Below, piece after piece: positions 11,339-22,765 of a stretch of DNA of 64,000 bases. Made by a program: the position numbers and the translations under genes. Origin of the DNA: Anastrepha obliqua (Eukaryota > Arthropoda > Insecta > Diptera > Tephritidae); assembly GCF_027943255.1 (NCBI RefSeq), contig NC_072893.1:127657784-127721783 (forward strand), given 5' to 3'. The notes under the pieces are model-generated. The model saw nothing but the letters and a program-made list of their open reading frames with translations, was not told the origin of the DNA and did not search any database. How positions within the stretch are numbered: position 1 is the stretch's first letter; each line of letters opens with the position of its first letter.

Positions 11339-13222
11339 TCAGGAATTGTCCTCATTCACTATGCTATTTACAGCCGATATTGTTTCCTCCCGTGCTATTG
11401 GCGGTCCAGAGTCCATCGAATTGTTAAAATTTTCAGGGAAAAAAGATGTATAGGTTGCATTTTGTATAAGTTCCACAATCACCCGTTTCGCCTCTTCCTC
11501 TTTTTGATTTATCTCTTCAGTATTTTCCTTTCTATCTGTTTCTTCGCTATTATCTAGTTCTATTTTAACTTGTTCAGCATTTGTTGACTTTTCCCCAGAG
11601 TGCTCTCGCTTAAATTTTGAAACCGGTTTTGATAACTTGTGCATTACTTTATAATGGTGACTTAAGCCTGAACTGAAATTGAATACTTTGCCACATGCTT
11701 TGCAGCTTAGCACTCTTTTTGGTCGCGGTGCATGTATTTTCATATGTTGTGTGATACGTAATGTCATCTTACCACATACGACACAACATTGGGGTATTTG
11801 CTCCTTGTGTCTATGCAGATGCTGCTTAAGTATGCATTCTGTACTGTATTTTCTACCGCATATGTGGCAACGGTACGGTTGGCCTGATACATGCGCCTTA
11901 ACATGCTCCTCGAAACGATCGCGCGTATCGAAATTTTTTCGGCAAATCTCACAATTAAATGGTCTTGAAAGGTGTACTTTTCTCATGTGGGTCTCAAGTA
12001 ATGTAAGACTAGTCAGTTTTTTATTGCAAATTTTGCATATAAAACCATCTGGATAGTGTACTTGCTGAATATGCTCTTTTAAATCTGGAATCTTGTTAAA
12101 TAGTTGGTCACAGTCAGAACACTTGTGCGCCAACTTAACATTGCTATCGGACTCCAGATAATGTGTTCTCTTATGAATTGTAAGACTGAAGGCACTCCGA
12201 AATTTTCTGCCGCATGCAGGACATGTAGTCTTATCATCGGGGCTTTCCCGTCTATACATTTGAGTTACCAAAGGCGATATATTCCCTGCAAATTTAGCTA
12301 TTTCGACTTGAGATTGCGTTGGAGGCAGAAGAGTTATGACAGTTTCGCCAATTATTTGTCGCACTGGTTCTGATTCGTGTTGCAAAGAATTGTCAGCTTC
12401 CGTACCAATAAAACTATCTTGCTCAACCTTCGTTACGCCGTTTGCATCTGTGGCTTCTGAGTTTATGTCGCAGAGACGAGTACGTCGTTCTTCTTCGAGT
12501 TTAATGCGTTCATATAGCTCCGCAACTCGATTCTTTAACGCAATAACTTTTACAGTAGTTACACGTTTCTTCCTTTTACTCAAAGTCTTTGATTGAGACG
12601 TATGATGATCAGTACCTAATTTTTTTTTCAATTCCGTTGAGGATTTTTCGGCTTTTTTTTGTACCTCTTTCAGTAATTTTTCTGTTTTGCAATCATCTGT
12701 TTGGACATAACCGAAAAAATCTTCTGAGCAACTATTTTCTTCATTGGGAAACAGATGATCTGTTTCTAATTCTTGGCGCATTTCAGCTTCTACTTCGGCA
12801 GCTATTTCTTCCGCCTCGTCCAGTTCTTCCACTACCATTTTAGTTTCGTCAAAACCAGCTAAATCACAGGGTAGAATAGACTGATTTCGAGTAGCTTCGT
12901 AAACTAAAGAGTTGGAGGTTGATTTTCTTCGGTCTTCATCGTCCCCAGAATCTTCAGACAACGTATCAGTAATGTTTTCTTCGTGCACTTTCTCTTTGCC
13001 ATCGTCATTAATGTGTTCACTTAAATGTTGACAAAAGTAATTAATATTATCGCTGACTTTTTCACAGTAAGTGCAAAAGAATTTTAATATACGCGTTGTT
13101 TCGCTATAGAATATTAAACCACATTGAATATCGTCCTCTTGTAGATTTGTAGTTGAGTCACCTTCCACTACTTGCTCAATAACGGCAAAATCGTGTAGGA
13201 TCTGCTCATCACTTGAATTCAT
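11339..13222 (-). CDS. C2H2 zinc-finger protein ZF2, single exon
   Basis: An uninterrupted 627-codon gene. The first ATG in frame is at 13222. The N-terminal module starts near residue 34: CGLIF, then CTYC and an HLSEH pair. It is the most diverged copy of the module in this family, with the Glu replaced by Leu. A long acidic, Lys/Glu-rich region (about 75-320) may be partly coiled coil. Seven C2H2 fingers follow (from CPACGRKF to CKACGKVF). The sixth is shortened, CVVC to HMKIH, and probably non-canonical. The C-terminal tail is acidic. Unlike most of its neighbours it has no intron between module and fingers. It is likely a nuclear DNA-binding protein of unknown target. Confidence 0.85.
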   Translation of the reverse strand: MNSSDEQILHDFAVIEQVVEGDSTTNLQEDDIQCGLIFYSETTRILKFFCTYCEKVSDNINYFCQHLSEHINDDGKEKVHEENITDTLSEDSGDDEDRRKSTSNSLVYEATRNQSILPCDLAGFDETKMVVEELDEAEEIAAEVEAEMRQELETDHLFPNEENSCSEDFFGYVQTDDCKTEKLLKEVQKKAEKSSTELKKKLGTDHHTSQSKTLSKRKKRVTTVKVIALKNRVAELYERIKLEEERRTRLCDINSEATDANGVTKVEQDSFIGTEADNSLQHESEPVRQIIGETVITLLPPTQSQVEIAKFAGNISPLVTQMYRRESPDDKTTCPACGRKFRSAFSLTIHKRTHYLESDSNVKLAHKCSDCDQLFNKIPDLKEHIQQVHYPDGFICKICNKKLTSLTLLETHMRKVHLSRPFNCEICRKNFDTRDRFEEHVKAHVSGQPYRCHICGRKYSTECILKQHLHRHKEQIPQCCVVCGKMTLRITQHMKIHAPRPKRVLSCKACGKVFNFSSGLSHHYKVMHKLSKPVSKFKREHSGEKSTNAEQVKIELDNSEETDRKENTEEINQKEEEAKRVIVELIQNATYTSFFPENFNNSMDSGPPIAREETISAVNSIVNEDNS

Positions 13223-13386
13223 TCTCAATACGAAACGCGTATAAAAGCATAATTTTTATAAAATATTACTACTAGTCTTAGAATTGATGAAAAATAATAA
13301 AATTAATTTTTGCTGCTCTTTCTTCTTCATGTATGTTCAAGGTCACAATTGATAAATACACTATTTACCGTAGATGGCATTATATA

Positions 13387-14018
13387 GGGTTATTCAATAG
13401 GTGCACTTCAACTTTTTTGCGATAGGGAGGGCGAACGACGCAATATTTTTTATTTTTCGCTTGTCATTTGTAAACTTCATTAGTATACATTTCATCATGG
13501 AACGCTACACACTTGAGCAACGATTGCAAATCGTGCAAATTTTTTATGAAAATAATCGTTCTGTTGCTGCTACTTTAAGAGCATTACGGCCATTTTACGG
13601 TTCATTTAACAAGCCGTCCCGTTTTGGGGTTATGTGAAGTCATTGGTCTTCAGTAACAAGCCGGCGACGATTTGTGAGCTCAGAGCCAATATTGAACGCG
13701 AAATTGCTGGAATTTCGGCCGATTTATGCAAAGAGTGGTCGAAAATTGGGTGCAACGATTGGACTTCGTAAAACGTGCACGCGTTGGTCATGTAAAAGAA
13801 ATCGAATTTCATACTTAAATGTATATGTTCAAACTCGATAATAAAAAACAGGAACACAGGCCCTCTTCTACTTCTCAAAGAAGCCACTGAAGAAAACATC
13901 AACAACAAAATAAAAATAAATAAATATAAATAAAAAAAAAAATTAGTTAAAAAAGTCAAACCGTTTGTGTTTTATTCAAAAAAGTTCAAAAGTTGAAGTG
14001 CTCTTACTGAAAAACCCA
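13387..14018 (+). mobile_element. deleted rosa-type mariner (MITE-like)
   Basis: Flanked by TA. The ends are inverted: GGGTTATTCAATAGGTGCAC on the left and, read inward from the right, GGGTTTTTCAGTAAGAGCAC. A frame from 13498 begins MERYTLEQRLQIVQIFYENN, the N-terminus typical of mariner transposases of the rosa (DD41D) group. It runs out after about 45 codons, and the catalytic half is missing. About 0.63 kb remains of an element usually twice that length. It is non-autonomous. Confidence 0.75.
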
Positions 14019-14749
14019 TATTTTTTAACATATGTTCTACATTAGGGCGACCTGTTTTACAAGAAAGCATTTCGATCATCGAATTGATAGACTACATAAA
14101 GAATGATACATACAATAACGAATTTCGTCATTCCACTGCCATGACGTCAGTACAGAAAATAATAGGCAGAATAACGAAAGTAAATGGAAAACCAAGAATG
14201 ACACGGCCACATTATTTGTTTATATTTTTATATAATTCTTATAGACTACGAAACAGATAGTATATTCAAAAATTATTAATTTAGTTATAAAAAATAAAAG
14301 TTTTAATCTAAACTAAGATTAAAGTCATACATAATTTTACGGACCTTTTAATTGGTTCATTTATTATGTAGACGGTCTTGTCAATTAAAGATCTATTGCT
14401 ACGCAGATTTTATTTATTCCTGAAGTCCACCAACATTAGAAAATATTACTATTAATAAATAAATAAGATTTAAGTTGATTTCAAAAACCACTTATCAGCA
14501 GAGAGACATCAAGATCTATAGAGCTGAAGATCGTATTGATTTCTTGTAAGTTCCGTTTAATATAAAATATTTGATGAAGAGTTTTAATCATAGCAACTTT
14601 TAATAAACCTACATTGCACAAAGCATTGCGCAAATTTCTTGTCTTGAATACGGAAAGTCATAAGCAAGTTGTGCGGTAAGTAAATACTTAATTTTTTCCT
14701 ATTTTAAAACATAAAGTTTAAGTTAAAACATTTACGACAAAGTATCGCG
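14019..14749. other. intergenic between rosa MITE and ZF3
   Basis: AT-rich sequence with no ORF of family character. The right end is expected to contain the ZF3 3' UTR. Confidence 0.4.
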
Positions 14750-16049
14750 TCACTGATTGTTTCTAAGATTGCAAATATGTATCGTTTTATGTGTATTCAG
14801 CTCTTGATCATTTATAAACTTCTTGCCACACTGCTCACAAACTATTGTTGCTGTTTTATAGTGCTTTTTGAACTTATGTGTACTTAACATTGATGCGCTT
14901 CGGTACCTGTTCGTGCACAAATTGCATTGAAACGGCAAAGAAGCCTCATCCGTCTTATTATGAACCTTCCGTTTATGTGTATCCATTTGATTTACTGTAT
15001 AAAAGAGCTTATCACATTCGTCGCAGGGTATATGCCGCTGTTGTGTGTGCCTTAATTCGTGGCTCAGCATTGCTGCACGACGTGAAAAAGATTTCGAACA
15101 AAATTTACAACTAAACAATTCTCGTTGTTCGTGGGTGTTTAAGTGACGTGCTAGTGTTGTAACTGCGCGAAAGAGACGACCACAAATTTCACATTGATGC
15201 GGTTTGGAGCCGGTGTGTATATGCAGGTGTGTATCTAGTTGTATGCGACGTCGAAATGTTTTTCCACAATATGTGCACATATTGGGCGTATTGCGGGCCT
15301 TATACGGACGTTTGTCGCTGTTTCTCAATAAATTTGGTTTGTAGGATTTCGACCAATCAATACTTTCATTTATGTGACAATCAATCGATATTGAATGTAG
15401 GCGATCGTTGTCGGCTTCATTAGACTTTTCGTCGCTTTCAGAACTATTTGGAAATGTGGTAACATCTTTTGTATTCATTTGGCAGCCTTTTGTTGTATGT
15501 TTGTAAGTGATCTAAAATTTGATGTTTCCTTATTGATATGTAAAACTAGTAGTAAATTGTAAAACTTACACCCGTATTCTCCAATTTTATCTTGTTTCTT
15601 ATTAATTCCCTGCCAGATTTGTCGGATTCGTATTCTGCTTGATATTGATCAAGGCCGCAGTCGGAAGTATTCCCATCATTCTTCGATATTACATTGATAC
15701 TTGTGGTTGCTGTTTCGTTCTTACCTGCGCGCAGAATGCCTAAGACGTCTTCAGTATCTTTAGTAGAATCTCCAAACTCAAATTTCAATGGATCTCGTTT
15801 TCCATTGAAATTGGGCTCAATAATTTCACTGTCACTATTTATGTTTAATTCCTCTTTGTCTGTCAAAGCGTTTATGAACGTTTCATAATGCATGTGAAAA
15901 TGATCGCAGAAATCTGGAAATGTAAGCGCTTCCATGCCGCAAAATACACACAAAATTGAAAATGTCGACGACTGATAATGAATTTCAGCGCATTTCGACT
16001 TTGAGTAGTTACAACTATAAATATTAGTTGGTGAAACTACTTTGAACAT
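14750..16049 (-). CDS. C2H2 zinc-finger protein ZF3, two exons
   Basis: Exon 1 is 16049-15570 (160 codons) and exon 2 is 15511-14750 (253 codons plus stop), giving 413 aa. The donor GTAAGT and the acceptor TTTTAG flank a 58-bp phase-0 intron. I chose the start MFKVV because the other family members begin MLK or MLR at the matching place; an upstream in-frame start is less likely. Exon 1 holds the module CAEI, CVFC and an HFHMH pair, then an acidic linker. Exon 2 encodes six regular C2H2 fingers (CTYCGKTF to CEQCGKKF) and a short tail. It is probably nuclear and DNA-binding. No orthologue is assigned. Confidence 0.85.
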
Positions 16050-16545
16050 TTTAGATAATAATTTTTTCTTACAAATAACGATTTGAATATAAAACAATCC
16101 AAATTTGTTTGCTTACAAAACAAAATATTCATTTGCAAACAGCTGTTTTCAGGCGACTACTGCATATCCTGTTGAACATACGGTGAACCGTAATAAAAAT
16201 AAAGAAGAAGCAAACGGAAATTAAAAATCAATACCGGTTGACCACCATCAACATTTGTGGTTCATAACTTCACAACGAATAATTATTCAAAATGCTTACT
16301 GGATTTTGCAAGCAGAAAATCATAGAAAATTTGAAGATAGAGTCAAAAAGAGAGCATAAAAAATGTATTTTATTTTCAGTTTTAATAAAACAAAATGAGT
16401 GCACTCGTATCAAAAAACATAGAATTATACATACGGCGATTGCACATATGTCTCTATTTAAAGCAAAAACCACCTATGAATTAAAAAACATTATATCCAT
16501 TTACGAAAATAAGTTCTCGGCGAGAAACGTAACTTCAGTTTTCAA
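16050..16545. other. upstream region of ZF3
   Basis: Should contain the ZF3 promoter. No clear core element or other gene is seen. The last 8 bases, GTTTTCAA (16538-16545), are the left target duplication of the hAT element. Confidence 0.4.
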
Positions 16546-19131
16546 TAGGGTTTCTCATTTCCCGTCACATAATGATTCCCCGGAAACGAGAATATTTCGA
16601 AAATATTCCCGGGATTCCCGGGAAAATCGAGTTTTTAAATTTACTAATTAAAATAAATTTATTAATTTAAAAACAATTAAAAAATTCATTTTCACATATT
16701 TTATTCATATTCACAAAACAAAAAAATTCATATTTATTCAAATTCATAAAACAAAAAAAAAGATATTTATTAGAAGAGTTTTTAAAATGAGTTCTGAGAC
16801 AAACTAGCGCATTAACTGAATTGTCGTTGAGTCTTGTCCTAATTTTGGTGACAAAAAGGCCAGCAGTCGAAAATACTCTTTCACTTTCCACTGAAGTTGG
16901 TTTAATGCAAAGAAGAGCATCTAAGAGCATTTTCAAATTTTTGGTTAACTTTCCACTAGCTTCAAATAAATTAAATTCTTTTAATGTAGTCTTATATTCT
17001 GTATCTCCAGTACTTTGTTTTTTGGCGCTCATACTATTTATAGCACTTTCAAGCTTTCGTTTCAAAACATTCGCGGGCATTTCTGCTTCTATATTGTTTT
17101 CCGTTTCGGAAATCAATACGCTTTCTTCATTTTCAAGTACAGTGGTGTCTTCAAGGATATTAACTGGAAATAGGCGGTGTAACAATTCTTTAGATAATTT
17201 AACCATTTCAGACTTCGACGACATTTCAAAAAACATATCATCTTGATTGGAGTACAATAAACTTGAATTTTTTAGGTACTTTACCAATGAAATTAAAATT
17301 TTGGATCTTCGAGTTGTCATACGGAATTTAAAATTTTGTAATAATTCTCGAGATATTGAATTATCTAACGCATTTAACGTTTCTATTAGGAACGATAGTA
17401 TTCCCTCACTCTTTATTAAATCCATATCACGTCGACATAATGCATCGGACGCTAATTTTACTGGACGTAAACAAGTAATTAATGTGCTTACAATTTGGAA
17501 CAGCTGATCTTCCTTTTCAAGTAGATGTGTAGCATTAACTTCGCATAGACTTTTTTTAATCGGAATTCTTATTTGCTCAAATCTTTCCAACATATCTAAT
17601 AAGCTATTCCACCTTGTCGTACAGTCTAATGATAGGTTTAATTCTTTACCATATTTGCTGAAGAATTGTGTTACGTACTGGCGATTTTCTGAAAAATGAT
17701 GCTATCTTGCGGATTTGTTTTATTGCATCCTGGATATGAGGTTTTAGATCTTTGAATTTAAGGTCACTTATATTTGTATCATGTTCATATGACATCCCTT
17801 CAAATGTTGTATTTTCGTCTTTGTCAAGACAATCATAATTATCAATGTCGCTATCATCATCTGAATCTAATAATTGGTCTACTTGGTGCTGCTGATTTTT
17901 TTGCAATAAAAATTCTGTCTTAGTAGAACCAAAAAGGGTATCCAGAACAGCCAAATGAATCCCATGTGTGTAGCATTGTAAATGGAAGGCAGGAGCTAAC
18001 TTTCCAAATTTCACCATAACGGCTGCTCCATCAGTTATGATTGCAATAATATCTGTAGATAAATTCAAGTTAAATTCCTTTAACCGCTCATTAACTAAAT
18101 CTAATGTTTTTTCAGCTCCACAACTTCCTTCAATTCTTATTAATCCCAAATTTTTAAATATCCCACCATTGGACATAACATTGATATTCATGTATCTACG
18201 ATTACGGCTGCTTGTCCACTCATCTACAGTTAAGCAAAATTTTTGATTTGCATTTAGAATAGTTGAAAATCTATATTTAAGTTTTGATTTAACTTCGGCA
18301 TAATAGTTGAATATAAGATTCATTATGTGTGAAGGATTTTTAGGAAGAAAATATCCTTTCGCACAAATAGATTCACGAATGAACGTACTTTTCGAAATAA
18401 CATTGATGGAAATTCCATCTACAGCTGCTAGTTTTGCAAGAATTTCTTCCAATGATTGTTTCTTTACATATTTTAAAATGGAATTTTGATTTCCTGAAAT
18501 TGATTTATCAGATTTGTCCGGCGATGAAGTACTTGGAGCGTCGAATTTATTGTTCTTGGTAACCAAATCTATTCCATGTTGGATTTGCATATGACGATTT
18601 ATTCCACTTGTGGAACCTCCCTTTCTCATAATCACTTGATTACATTTATTGCATTTTGCTTTGTCCTTATTAGTAGAATCAATGGTAAAATAAAATCTCC
18701 AATTTCTTTCTGACGACATTCGTATTTTTTAATAACCCTTTAATTTTAATATTTAAAATATCAGTGGAATAATAACTAATTGTTATTAAAATTCAATTAA
18801 ACTTACTTTAATTCACAAAGAAATCTTTTAACCACTTTTAATATATAACTTTTTAAAATATAAAAAGTAAAGACACCCAAACGCTATGACTTTTCAAATA
18901 TTTGTGTTGCACAGCTGTATAATCACGAAAACAAGAAAGTCAATGCTTGCTTAGCTTACTTTGTTTTTGAATATTTTTAAATAAAAAAAGTAATTTGAAT
19001 TTTTCATTTTAAATGATAATAAATGTTAAATAATCCCGGGAATTTACGTTTTTTTTCGGGAAATCGGGAATAGATATTTTTGCGGATTACCCGGGATATC
19101 GGGAACGGGAAATCCCGGGAGAGAAACCCTA
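16546..19131 (-). mobile_element. hAT transposon, 2,586 bp, exact 8-bp target duplication
   Basis: The element runs from TAGGGTTTCTC at 16546 to its inverse ending at 19131. GTTTTCAA is duplicated exactly at 16538-16545 and 19132-19139. Terminal inverted repeats of 11 bp continue into GC-rich CCCGGGA motifs near both ends (16600-16620, 19030-19115). The transposase lies on the minus strand. The 8-bp duplication, BED finger and hAT dimerisation block make the superfamily call firm. Confidence 0.93.
16667..18719 (-). pseudogene. hAT transposase, split by one frameshift
   Basis: The frame starts at 18719 and is open for 357 codons to 17646. The reading continues in another frame down to 16667, so a single 1-base shift near 17650-17665 splits it. 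The N-terminus has a BED-type finger (CNKCNQVI ... HMQIQH). The middle has conserved hAT blocks: LTVDEWTS, then DGAAVMVK, then RWNSLLDML just after the shift. The C-terminus has the dimerisation motif SVESERVFSTAG with RTRLND after it. Apart from the shift no other lesion is obvious, so inactivation is recent or is a sequencing error. It would act in the nucleus on its own ends. Confidence 0.88.
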
Positions 19132-19139
19132 GTTTTCAA

Positions 19140-21028
19140 TAATACTAAAAATAGTTTTAAACTATTCCCACTTTTGATTTGTGCAATAAAGGACGCCATT
19201 TGTTTTTAAATGTCAGAACAAGATGCAACCATATATGTAAGGTTAAAAGTGATAGACCAGAAAAATGTATTGAAAAACATTGTAATAGTCGGAAATATGA
19301 AAGCTCATTGAGATTCCCAGATGTTTGGAATATACACCTCTACCCACTCTACCCTTGAGCAAAGCCAAAGATTAGAAATGCACTTAATGAATTTTACCTA
19401 TTTCAAAACGCTTAATTAGCTCCTATAAACTAATTTTCGCTCAAATTTCACTTATGAATTCAAAAATTCTAAAAACATTTCGGTTACTGGTGATAAACAT
19501 GCGTGTATGTCAAATAGGTATAGTAAAACTAGTTGTTCCAATAGACATAGAATTTTCTTGCACCATTTCCGTAGCACCATATTTCAAATTTTACGGACAC
19601 TTATATCCTGCTGTTTAATTGCTCTTTACTGTTTTCGCTCTAGGTTTGATATTGCCACGTTTATTTGGAAGCCATACGACACATTTTTAATTGACTGGGT
19701 GGAACATGTCCAAAAGGGTTCTCTGAACATTTTACTAAGATCATACAAGTTTTTTCCGTTTGCTATTAATCACCTCGAAGTCTTTAGAAAGTAGAAGATC
19801 GATTCTTGCTCTTACGTTTGTTCAATGCTTGTTTCTGCTTCAAAGTATCGATTCTTTTACACAAAAAACTCTTCGTATCGTTCTTCCTTTCGTCCGTAAT
19901 TTACTAATCTTCATAAAGACCATTCTACCAGTTTCTATTTTACCGTTAATTTTATGATCGTGGTCCCATTGGTCGTTTAGCCATACTCCTTGGTATTTGA
20001 AGTTTTTTACTGTTGTTGTTGTAGCAGCATAAACATCCCCCCTACCTACATATGGGAAATGCTGCTGGAGTGACAGTCCTTGGCCGGATATAAATCCGGG
20101 TCGTTTCGGTAACGTAGAACCGACTGTCGTGGAAACGAAGGTCTTACTGTTAGGTTGTTTCTTATGATTAGCCTCGCATATGTCGCCACTTTTATTTATA
20201 ATAAAAAATTGGTTTTATCAATATTCACATTTAGCCTGAAGTCGTTGCTATATTTTTTGGCTTTGTTAATAGTTTTTTGGAGATTATTTGTCATTAGTAA
20301 TTTTATTTATATACATTCCATTCACTTTTATTCCTACATCTGTGTCCTTTATTGCTTCTTCAAAGATTTTTTCAGCGTACATGTTAGATAATAATGGAGA
20401 GAATCTCATTCACCTGCAGATATTTGTCCCTCTTAAAATAAAAACTGCAGCTTTACTTATGTTACTGTTGTTCAGTTAAATCAGTATATTTTCTGAATTA
20501 CGTCAATTCTTCATATTTTTGCATCGAAAGAGTAATATATCGATATTTTACTTTCGATAATAATACAAATATTAGTATCGATACTCATCTTCACACATTT
20601 TTGGTATCCTAACTGTTGATATAAGGAAATTTTAGTAAATATTAGAGTTGTCACACACCATTCTAGTCGATTCACAATAGATTGTAAAAAATAATATCTG
20701 CTACAAAAACAATGAAGATTTATCAACATAATAATTATTTTTTATTGTATAAAGGAAATTAAGTATAAAAACTAATTTTTTGACGAGTTAGCTAAGTTAT
20801 TTTAAGCTTGCATATTGCTTAAATGTGATTATTAAAAAACATGTGTTCAAAATTAACAAGGTTTTGTGTGAAATTGTATATGCAACATAAAATATAGAAA
20901 ACAGAATACGATTCCGCTTGTAACTCCAAAAGCTTATTACTTTTAAAAATGAACAATTAACTTTTCAGACAAACCCCTGTAAATAGCTTAGCAATTTTAT
21001 TTCTATTACAAAAATAAAATAATTCAAT
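19140..21028. other. intergenic, with one LINE-related fragment
   Basis: Mostly AT-rich unique-looking sequence. The part at 20017-20140 is an inverted copy of the 9975-10120 fragment (GTTGTTGTAGCAGC ... CCGGATATAAATCCGG). Open frames near 19500-19960 and 20155-20480 lack starts or domains I can support. Confidence 0.5.
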
Positions 21029-22264
21029 TCAACAGCTTTCCATTTTATGTTGCCGCATATGACCTGCCAAACCAGCCATTTGAGCATATGCACGTCCGCA
21101 GAGTTTGCATACAAACTTTTTTATGCCCAGATGTAGATGTTTGTGATGGTATAGTGCTTTAGGTCGCGCAAACGTGCGTCCGCAGACATCGCACACATGT
21201 GGTCGATCAGTCGAATGTGTGGGCTCATGTTCACACAATAATGATTTTGAAGCGAAGCCTTTGCCACACAATTTGCACAAAAAGGGCCTTTCTCCGGTAT
21301 GTGATCGTTTGTGTACAATTAGAGCAGGTTGTCCTTTGGTTCGAAATCCACATACCTCACAAACGAAATTTTTTTTCAATCGGTGAACATACCGTGTGTG
21401 CATGGATAGTTGTTTTGGATTAAAGAAAGATTTGCCGCAACCCTCTATGCTACAGTGAAATCCTCGCACTCCTGTATGTTTATACTGATGAATATTTAAG
21501 GCTTCTTTACTTGAATAGACTTTGTCACATTGTCCGCAGGGAAAACCAGCATGCTTTTTGCGCAAATGAGAATTCAGTGATCGTTCATCACTAAAATTTT
21601 GACTACAACGTACACAGCAATATTCTGGTGCATCACTATGGCATTTCTTAATATGACGTTCCAAATTTTTTGCAAATTTATAACTTTTACTGCATTCATT
21701 ACAGTTGAAATTGGTAGGCGTTTTGTCTTCCTGTTGTTCGGTACTTAAAATCTACTAAAAGAAATGTGTAATAATTTGTCTTAAAATGTATCGCCCCAGC
21801 CTTACCCTTGGCATGAACTCTGGATCGTTGCCACTTCGTTCATCATCACTGTCATCAGTTTCCTTATCAGTTAGCCACTCATTATCTTCACGCAAAACAT
21901 CAACAGATACTTTATAATTATCAGCATTAGTCGGATTAACGGAATCAGGCAAGGGTATCTCCTGCAATTCGGTGAGAGGACCAAATTCTTTATTTTCATC
22001 GGGCATACTTGAAGACTCTTCATCGTGATTTTTGTCTTCTATTTTTATTCCAACTTCGTCTATGAAAGGGCCATTTCCTGATGAATTCCATGATATGAAG
22101 TGTGCATTTTTGAAATGAATCAAATACTCTTCAAAATTGAAAGTCTTCAATTCGCAATATGAGCAAATTATTGTGAAGCAATTCTCCTTGCGGAAGAATA
22201 TTTCAGCACACTTTTTCTCTACTAATTGTATGAATGTTTGAGAAGTATTAACGGCTTTAAGCAT
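21029..22264 (-). CDS. C2H2 zinc-finger protein ZF4, two exons, eight fingers
   Basis: Exon 1 is 22264-21806 (153 codons) and exon 2 is 21751-21029 (240 codons plus stop), 393 aa in all. The intron is 54 bp, phase 0, from donor GTAAGG to an acceptor where the second of two AGs (TTTAGTAG) must be used to avoid a stop. The start MLKAV matches the family. The module is CAEI, CSYC, with HFKNAH. An acidic linker ends exon 1. Exon 2 encodes eight fingers. The fourth has C-x4-C spacing (CSIEGC), the fifth is CEVCGFRT, and the last reads AYAQMAGLAGHMRQH. ZF5 and ZF6 share this blueprint, so the three are paralogues. ZF4 is head to head with ZF5, with start codons 501 bp apart. Confidence 0.9.
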
Positions 22265-22765
22265 GATAGTAAATTTTATTACCAAAATGTTATCAAAGTG
22301 AAATACGCGACGCTAGGTGAAACGTTTTGTTTACTTTTTATTTAAGCGTAATCAACAAAGAATTATATATAGAGTATCTGAATTCTGTACACCGTGGTAA
22401 TCAACGGCACATCAATCAGCTGATCGTTGTTTTTGTTGTAACATCATAAACAATCTCCAGAAAATTTGTCGGAGTGACAGTTCCCTTGGCTGGATATAAA
22501 TCCGGGTCGTTCTGTTGAAGTCGCGGAAACTTCAGTGGATCATTATAGTGTTGCCGTTTCTATAACACACAATCAACTATCAAGTATTCAATATATTTAT
22601 TAAAAAAATTTCGTCTGCGGCAGGTTGTAAATCATACGAATGACATTGTTTATCCATTGTGAATATCATCTATTAAGTAGTGCTAGTAGAGCGGAGAGTA
22701 CTTTGGTGAAAAAAATAATTTTATTTGTTTACAATTGGACTGCAAAAAATTAAATTGAGCTCGAC
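22265..22765. other. shared upstream region of divergent ZF4 and ZF5
   Basis: The 501 bp between two opposite start codons should hold both promoters. A LINE-related fragment (inverted, CCCTTGGCTGGATATAAATC) sits at 22465-22540, in the middle. No TATA box with convincing position is seen for either gene. Confidence 0.5.

Noticed and set aside
16270..16651. Frames next to the hAT left end
   Set aside because: They cross the target duplication and the transposon end, so cannot be a conserved gene.
19507..20479. Several short plus-strand frames
   Set aside because: Phe/Leu/Ile-rich translations typical of AT-rich noncoding DNA, no domains, no splice logic.
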